A stretch of DNA of 64,000 nt from Balanoglossus misakiensis (taxonomy: Eukaryota; Hemichordata): assembly GCA_040954595.2 (NCBI GenBank), contig CM082593.2, positions 5,456,001 through 5,520,000 of the forward strand, in the 5' to 3' direction. The translations under genes and the position numbers were made by a program. The notes under the pieces were generated by a model. It ran no database searches. It saw only the letters and a list, made by a program, of their open reading frames with translations, and was not told where the DNA came from. Positions 59,401 to 64,000 of the stretch are shown one piece after another. How positions within the stretch are numbered: position 1 is the first letter of the stretch; the number at the start of each line of letters is the position of its first letter.

Positions 59401-59520
59401 GGTTGGCAAAAGGAGACCAATGTCCAATGCTATCAGACAAGCTTTGCAGATTCTTCCCTTTAGAAAACCAGGATTGCCTATCAGCAGTAAGCTCCTTGGC
59501 GCTTAATCCTTCATCTAACC
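56445..59520. other. Gene-poor stretch
   Basis: No gene or RNA recognised. An A17 run lies at 59277-59293. Confidence 0.45.
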
Positions 59521-59699
59521 GTCTCACAATCGCCACATTTCCAGACGCCGCGTGATTATTACTTGACCTATAACTTGCCGGTTTACGAAAAAAATATCCT
59601 TTCTGGGAGTGTTTTTATTCAAACTACATGTGCCACAAAACGTCGATAGGGGCAGTATAGTCAGAAGACGGAAGTCACTCACTTCAGTTTCACTGTCTG

Positions 59700-60310
59700 T
59701 TGACACAGCTAATTTTCTGTTTTCTTTGCTATTGACTGGGGACCGATTACACGAGCAAACACGGTAATCGATCGAAATCCGTCGATTCTGCGAGGAGAGA
59801 ACGCCGGCGCGCGAAAAAGCTCCGAGATTCACACCATTCTTCCAGGCACAAGAATGCATGTCAACAAATTCCCAGACGTGTAATTAACTCCAATGGCGTG
59901 CGGAATTGGAAACCCGGGTTGGCCCCATTGACACCCGGCAGATTGAACCTTTGTCACCATGGCGATTGTTCCAGTGCGCGGCCATTCACTGTTGTCCGCC
60001 GCGCAATATTGAATTGCTTTACAAAACTGCTACAGTGTGAAAATGGATTGGTATTATCGAACCAATGAAAATCAAACAAGGGCAACTTTTCCGGTACTTG
60101 CAAAGTGCTTTATTAGGGCTAATCGCTTTATTCCTCTCTCTCGAACTCCCTGCTTTTGCCGAGGACTTTACAACAGAGTCTTGCAAACCCTCCGCTTAAT
60201 TAAACAAACCCGGGGCTTTTGTGAAGCACACCAGCTCGAGATTTGTGATATTCTCCACGGTTTAATTACGCCAGATCACACACGTAAACAACAATCAGAC
60301 TGATACGCTC
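59700..60310. promoter_or_regulatory. CpG-richer patch with homeodomain-type TAATTA words
   Basis: Dense CpG at about 59760-60010 (for example CGCCGGCGCGCG and GTCCGCCGCGC) is followed by TAAT-core words at 59881, 60120, 60196 and 60262. It could be a promoter or enhancer. Minus ORF 59524-59859 and plus ORF 60037-60303 overlap it, but neither is recognisable. Confidence 0.25.
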
Positions 60311-62516
60311 TTTATATTCATACTTCATTTACGGCGAGAAACTTTAGCAGTAAACACCTGCACTGAACGTAAACACCTCGTACTGAGCATCTTTTTCCGC
60401 GTGAAAACAGCAAAAAACGCGCGCCGTCGGCTTTTTGGCCCCTGTGGCAGCTGTCAAACATACTTTGTGCGAGTCTCAAGAAAAATAATGCTGTGAATGT
60501 ATTTAAAAAGACGGAGGAGGGAAAACCATCCCATCACTATCTGGATAACACTAGGCCCCGGACGGATAAAAGGGAATGTAAATTTTTTCCAGATTTTCCA
60601 GATGCTCCGTCAGGAGTACTAGTTGAAGGCCTTGGGACTGGCGGATGGAATGAAGCATGTTAATGGGTCCTGGGATATATTAAAAGTAAAAAGCCATCTT
60701 ACATCGTGATTTGTTGTACAGCACTAGTTTCTCTCACAACAAAAAACATCCATTATGCCCATTAGGGGTGTGGCCCTAGTTAAAGGAACAAAATAGTTCA
60801 CTTTTCACATTTTTTTGGTTATTTCTGTTTCTTGTTTAGGTTAATCTGTACACTGTACTTTTTCATGACATCCATCTGAGAGAAGCAGACCTAATTATTG
60901 TTTCAGATTCTTGATTTGCATTAAAAGCTTAGACTGTCGATGACATATCGGTTTTGGCTCCACGCTGTGAAATCCTCTTTTTCACATGACGGCTCTTAAT
61001 CTTTTTATCAGCCCTTCACGTTGTTTCTCCTCCCCCGACAATATGCATGTTCCACTGCATATTGTCTCCTAGAACTCCGACCTCAACTTGAGGCAGGTTG
61101 GCAAAATCCACTTTCACTCCATCTACATCAACGATGCTGGAGTGTAACCACAACCATTTGAAACATTTCTGGCCCAAATATCCAAATGGCTCACAAAACC
61201 AAACCCTTGCATAGTTCTAACCCTAATATGGACAGCCAACAAAACATGGTAGCTCCATTGCAACCACACTAATCTCGTCTGGGGAGTCTGGAGAAGGCAC
61301 TGTGCTTTAGAAAACAGCCAGATTCTAATTGTTTCTGATCCGAACAAGTCACATGGGGACACACTCAGATTCTAGTGAGTCATGCAAACACATGCCTTTG
61401 CGAAATACCAGAAAAAGGGTAATGTATCGTAGAGAATGTCCTCAAACCTCTTTGTAAAACCATTTATCAACTGACTTCATTCACGTGAAGTTGACCAGAC
61501 GGTAAACTGAGGAACACTTTTCACAGGCCAATCATTCCAGCTCTGAGACTAATGCTAACTCCAAAAACACACAGAAGTATAGAAGACCAGAAAGAAATGT
61601 GTCAATTACAGCTGATGCTAATCCAGTTAAGCTTCTATTTATATCAGACAGTTAAAAGATATTAAAACTAGAACTGCCTAAAGAACGTAATGAGAGACTG
61701 AGTCAAGACTCAGAATATTAATACTTTTATGTTGAGATGCATTTGAAGGTACATGTACAGCCAGATAAGTTTATAGGCAGGTCAATGACCCCTACTGGTA
61801 TGAGTTCACCTCGGTTGGTGATTGCGTTCAGTTTCCTCGATGCATTTCATTTACCTGAACGGCCAGAGAAAGTTGTTATTTCTCGGAAACAACAGTAAGA
61901 CTGACGCATGGCAGTACTGAAATAGACACACTGTATATACAACAGGGAGATATGATAGCCCTGAATCAACAGGCCAATATCAGATAGCATGTACCAGTCC
62001 TGAAGTCAGCCCTGCACTGACGTCAAAGTTGAACACACAAAACCCACAATTAATATCATCACTGTCGTATATACACACACATAGGCAGAAACCCATCCAG
62101 GGGCTTTTCTTGAACTTTTTTCGCTCTTAATTTTTTACTGTTTGAGTTATGTTGTCGCCTTGGAAAAGTACACATTTTCTTCGCTCATTACATTGTCTTC
62201 AAGATGTAAAGGGCACTTCTGGGGTTATCAAGTCATACGTGGTGTACTAAAGACATCCAGACTTGTTATGATTTCAGTCGAGCAATATTTCTCGTTCGGA
62301 TCAGCTACTATGATGCCGTACCGATGACATTTGAGTAAACTTTACGCAAATGTGAAAACTATGTGTATTTACGTATTCATGAGGAACTAGGACCTTGGAA
62401 CCAATCAAATTTGACCAAACTATGCCATGCTCAATTGCACATTGATGATGGTAGAATTTTTACAAAACTGAACATCATTCATTACATATGACCTGAATGA
62501 AACAAAATCAAAATCA
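60311..62516. other. Gene-poor stretch
   Basis: AT-rich sequence with nothing recognised on either strand. Confidence 0.45.
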
Positions 62517-63718
62517 ATTAAAGCTGCAAGCAGCGTTGGGGGGGCACAAGCGGTTCCCATGGTGACCAGCAAATTCCACGGCTGTATCTGCTGGGGATAC
62601 CGAGACATGGGAAAGTAGGTCAAAGGTCACCTGAGGTCACCCCAAATTTGGGCAAAAAAATTGGACCCCATACTAGTCTAGATCCAACAAAAAACCAGAC
62701 CCCTAGCCCTATTGGTTCGCCTGCAATTAGGTATGCACATAATTAATGAGGTCTTGTGTAAGACTCCATTATGTGCTCAATACCCATAACAGCCAGGGCT
62801 CTAACTGCTCTGGATGCTGAGATATGGGAAAGTAGATCAAAGGTCACCCAAGGTCACCCAAAATTAGGGCATAAAATTTTGACCCCAGACTGGGCCATGT
62901 CCAACCAATACCAGACCTCTAGCCCTATTGGGTAGCATGGAATTAGATATGCAGAAATAGGTCAAAGGTCATTGCCAAAATTACCAAAATATTTGTGTCA
63001 TGTCCTGGCAGCATTGGTACCCATGTCCACAAAATTCATGAATGTGGTGCTTTTACAAGAGGAGGTATGGGGAATATGCATATATAATTAGTTCTTTTAA
63101 AACTGGGTCAAAGGTCATGTGAAAATTGCCACGAAAAATTGTGACAACTTCCGGTCATATGATGACTCATATCCAAAAAAAGAATTTCCGTGCTGTCAAC
63201 ATTTTGGCTACAAAACAGAATTTTCATTTTTCAATGGTTTTCCGAAAATCCAACATGGCCGCCATAATGATCGACCAATCACAGTGCGCTTCGCAAACTT
63301 GATAGACATAGGTTAGGTGACCACATATCCCAAATCCCGAGAATCGGTAACCGCTGGTTCTGGAGAAGAAGATTTTTAAAGTTTTAAGTATTTTTTAAGA
63401 AAAACAATTGTAGCAAAAAAACTTTATGTGTGACGTCATGATTTCAATGGGGTAAAATGATGGACAGAAGGTAGGCTACCTGCACACCAAATTTGAACTC
63501 GATCGGCCTTGTAGTTTTTGAGTAGGACTCATTTAACGGTTTTCAGGAAATCCAATATGGCCGCCAGGTCACATGACTAATTAAATATTCACGGGCCACT
63601 GCACGTCTACTCATTGGCCCCTATCACCCTACCAAGTTTCAGCCCCCTAGGTGCTGCGGTTTTCCAGATCTACCTGGCCGAATTTCTCGGAAGAAGAAGA
63701 AGAATAATAATAATAATA
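62517..63718 (+). mobile_element. Interspersed repeat, complete-looking 1.2-kb copy
   Basis: It starts ATTAAAGCTGCAAGCAGCG and ends with GGAAGAAGAAGAAG followed by (AAT)n. It has no ORF of note. The internal segment with AGGTCAAAGGTCAC is itself repeated (62612 and 62831), each followed by TTGGGC/TAGGGC, CCAGACC and CTAGCCCTATTGG. Two related segments carry ATGGCCGCC (63257 and 63558). The microsatellite tail suggests a non-LTR-type or similar non-autonomous element; the class is uncertain. Confidence 0.8.
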
Positions 63719-64000
63719 ATTAAAGCTGCAAGCAGCATTGTCCGGGCCCAAGCTCTATTATCTGGTCTGATTATTAGAAATGCACATAATTAATGAGTAG
63801 AAACATAATGCTGTGTTTTATCCCATGAAATATCAAGGTTATATCTATGTTTGGTGTTGATATAGTGTTAAGTAGGTCAAAGGTCACCCAGAGGTCACCC
63901 ACAATTTGGGCAGAAAATTTTGACCCATAGTGGTCCATGTCCAACAAAAACCAGACCTCTAGCCCTTTTGGTTAGCCCGGAATTAGGTATGGACATAAAT
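63719..64000 (+). mobile_element. Second, head-to-tail copy of the 1.2-kb repeat, truncated by the window end
   Basis: It starts ATTAAAGCTGCAAGCAGCA immediately after the (AAT)n tail of the first copy. It contains AGGTCAAAGGTCACC at 63874 and the CCAGACCTCTAGCCC segment at 63952. It continues beyond the window. Confidence 0.82.

Overview
The window looks like nuclear DNA of an intron-rich, AT-rich bilaterian animal, probably a marine invertebrate deuterostome or lophotrochozoan. I cannot name the species. The grounds are small collagen exons with GT-AG introns, a forkhead gene with animal-type introns, long non-coding stretches, and a terminal repeat beginning ATTAAAGCTGCAAGCAGC, a sequence I remember from several aquatic animal genomes. 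There is no sign of bacterial or viral genes.

Two genes are well supported and converge. At the left edge, on the plus strand, four exons (about 61-2714) encode a divergent forkhead (Fox) transcription factor whose 5' end lies outside the window. Its poly(A) signal is near 3239. The end of its coding sequence and the start of its 3' UTR have been duplicated in tandem (2640-3075).

On the minus strand, 36 exons between 30425 and 8432 encode about 615 residues of Gly-X-Y collagen. The C-terminal end, with APGLDAPCPV joined to GSDGLPLPWC, resembles the C-terminal non-collagenous domain of the transmembrane collagens XIII, XXIII and XXV. Every visible internal junction is phase 0 except the most 5' one, which splits a Gly codon. 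The cytoplasmic, membrane-spanning and first extracellular exons were not found and probably lie further right or outside the window.

One collagen intron (15327-20913) holds a 4.77-kb satellite made almost wholly of TGTGG and TGTGTGG units. It is bordered on both sides by TGTAG units and carries a higher-order period of about 1.44-1.48 kb. Long cysteine/valine/tryptophan reading frames across it are artefacts of the repeat.

From 30.4 to 62.5 kb I see no convincing gene. This stretch holds short palindromic repeat elements ending TTAACCCTTTCACC, a degenerate CCAAT-containing tandem repeat, microsatellites, CpG-richer patches (34.8-35.1, 49.5-49.75 and 59.7-60.3 kb) and some clustered factor-site-like motifs. 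The right end (62517-64000) holds two head-to-tail copies of a roughly 1.2-kb interspersed repeat that carries direct-repeat AGGTCA motifs. I found no clearly new molecular system. The most unusual items are the intronic satellite, the altered forkhead recognition helix and the duplicated forkhead terminus.
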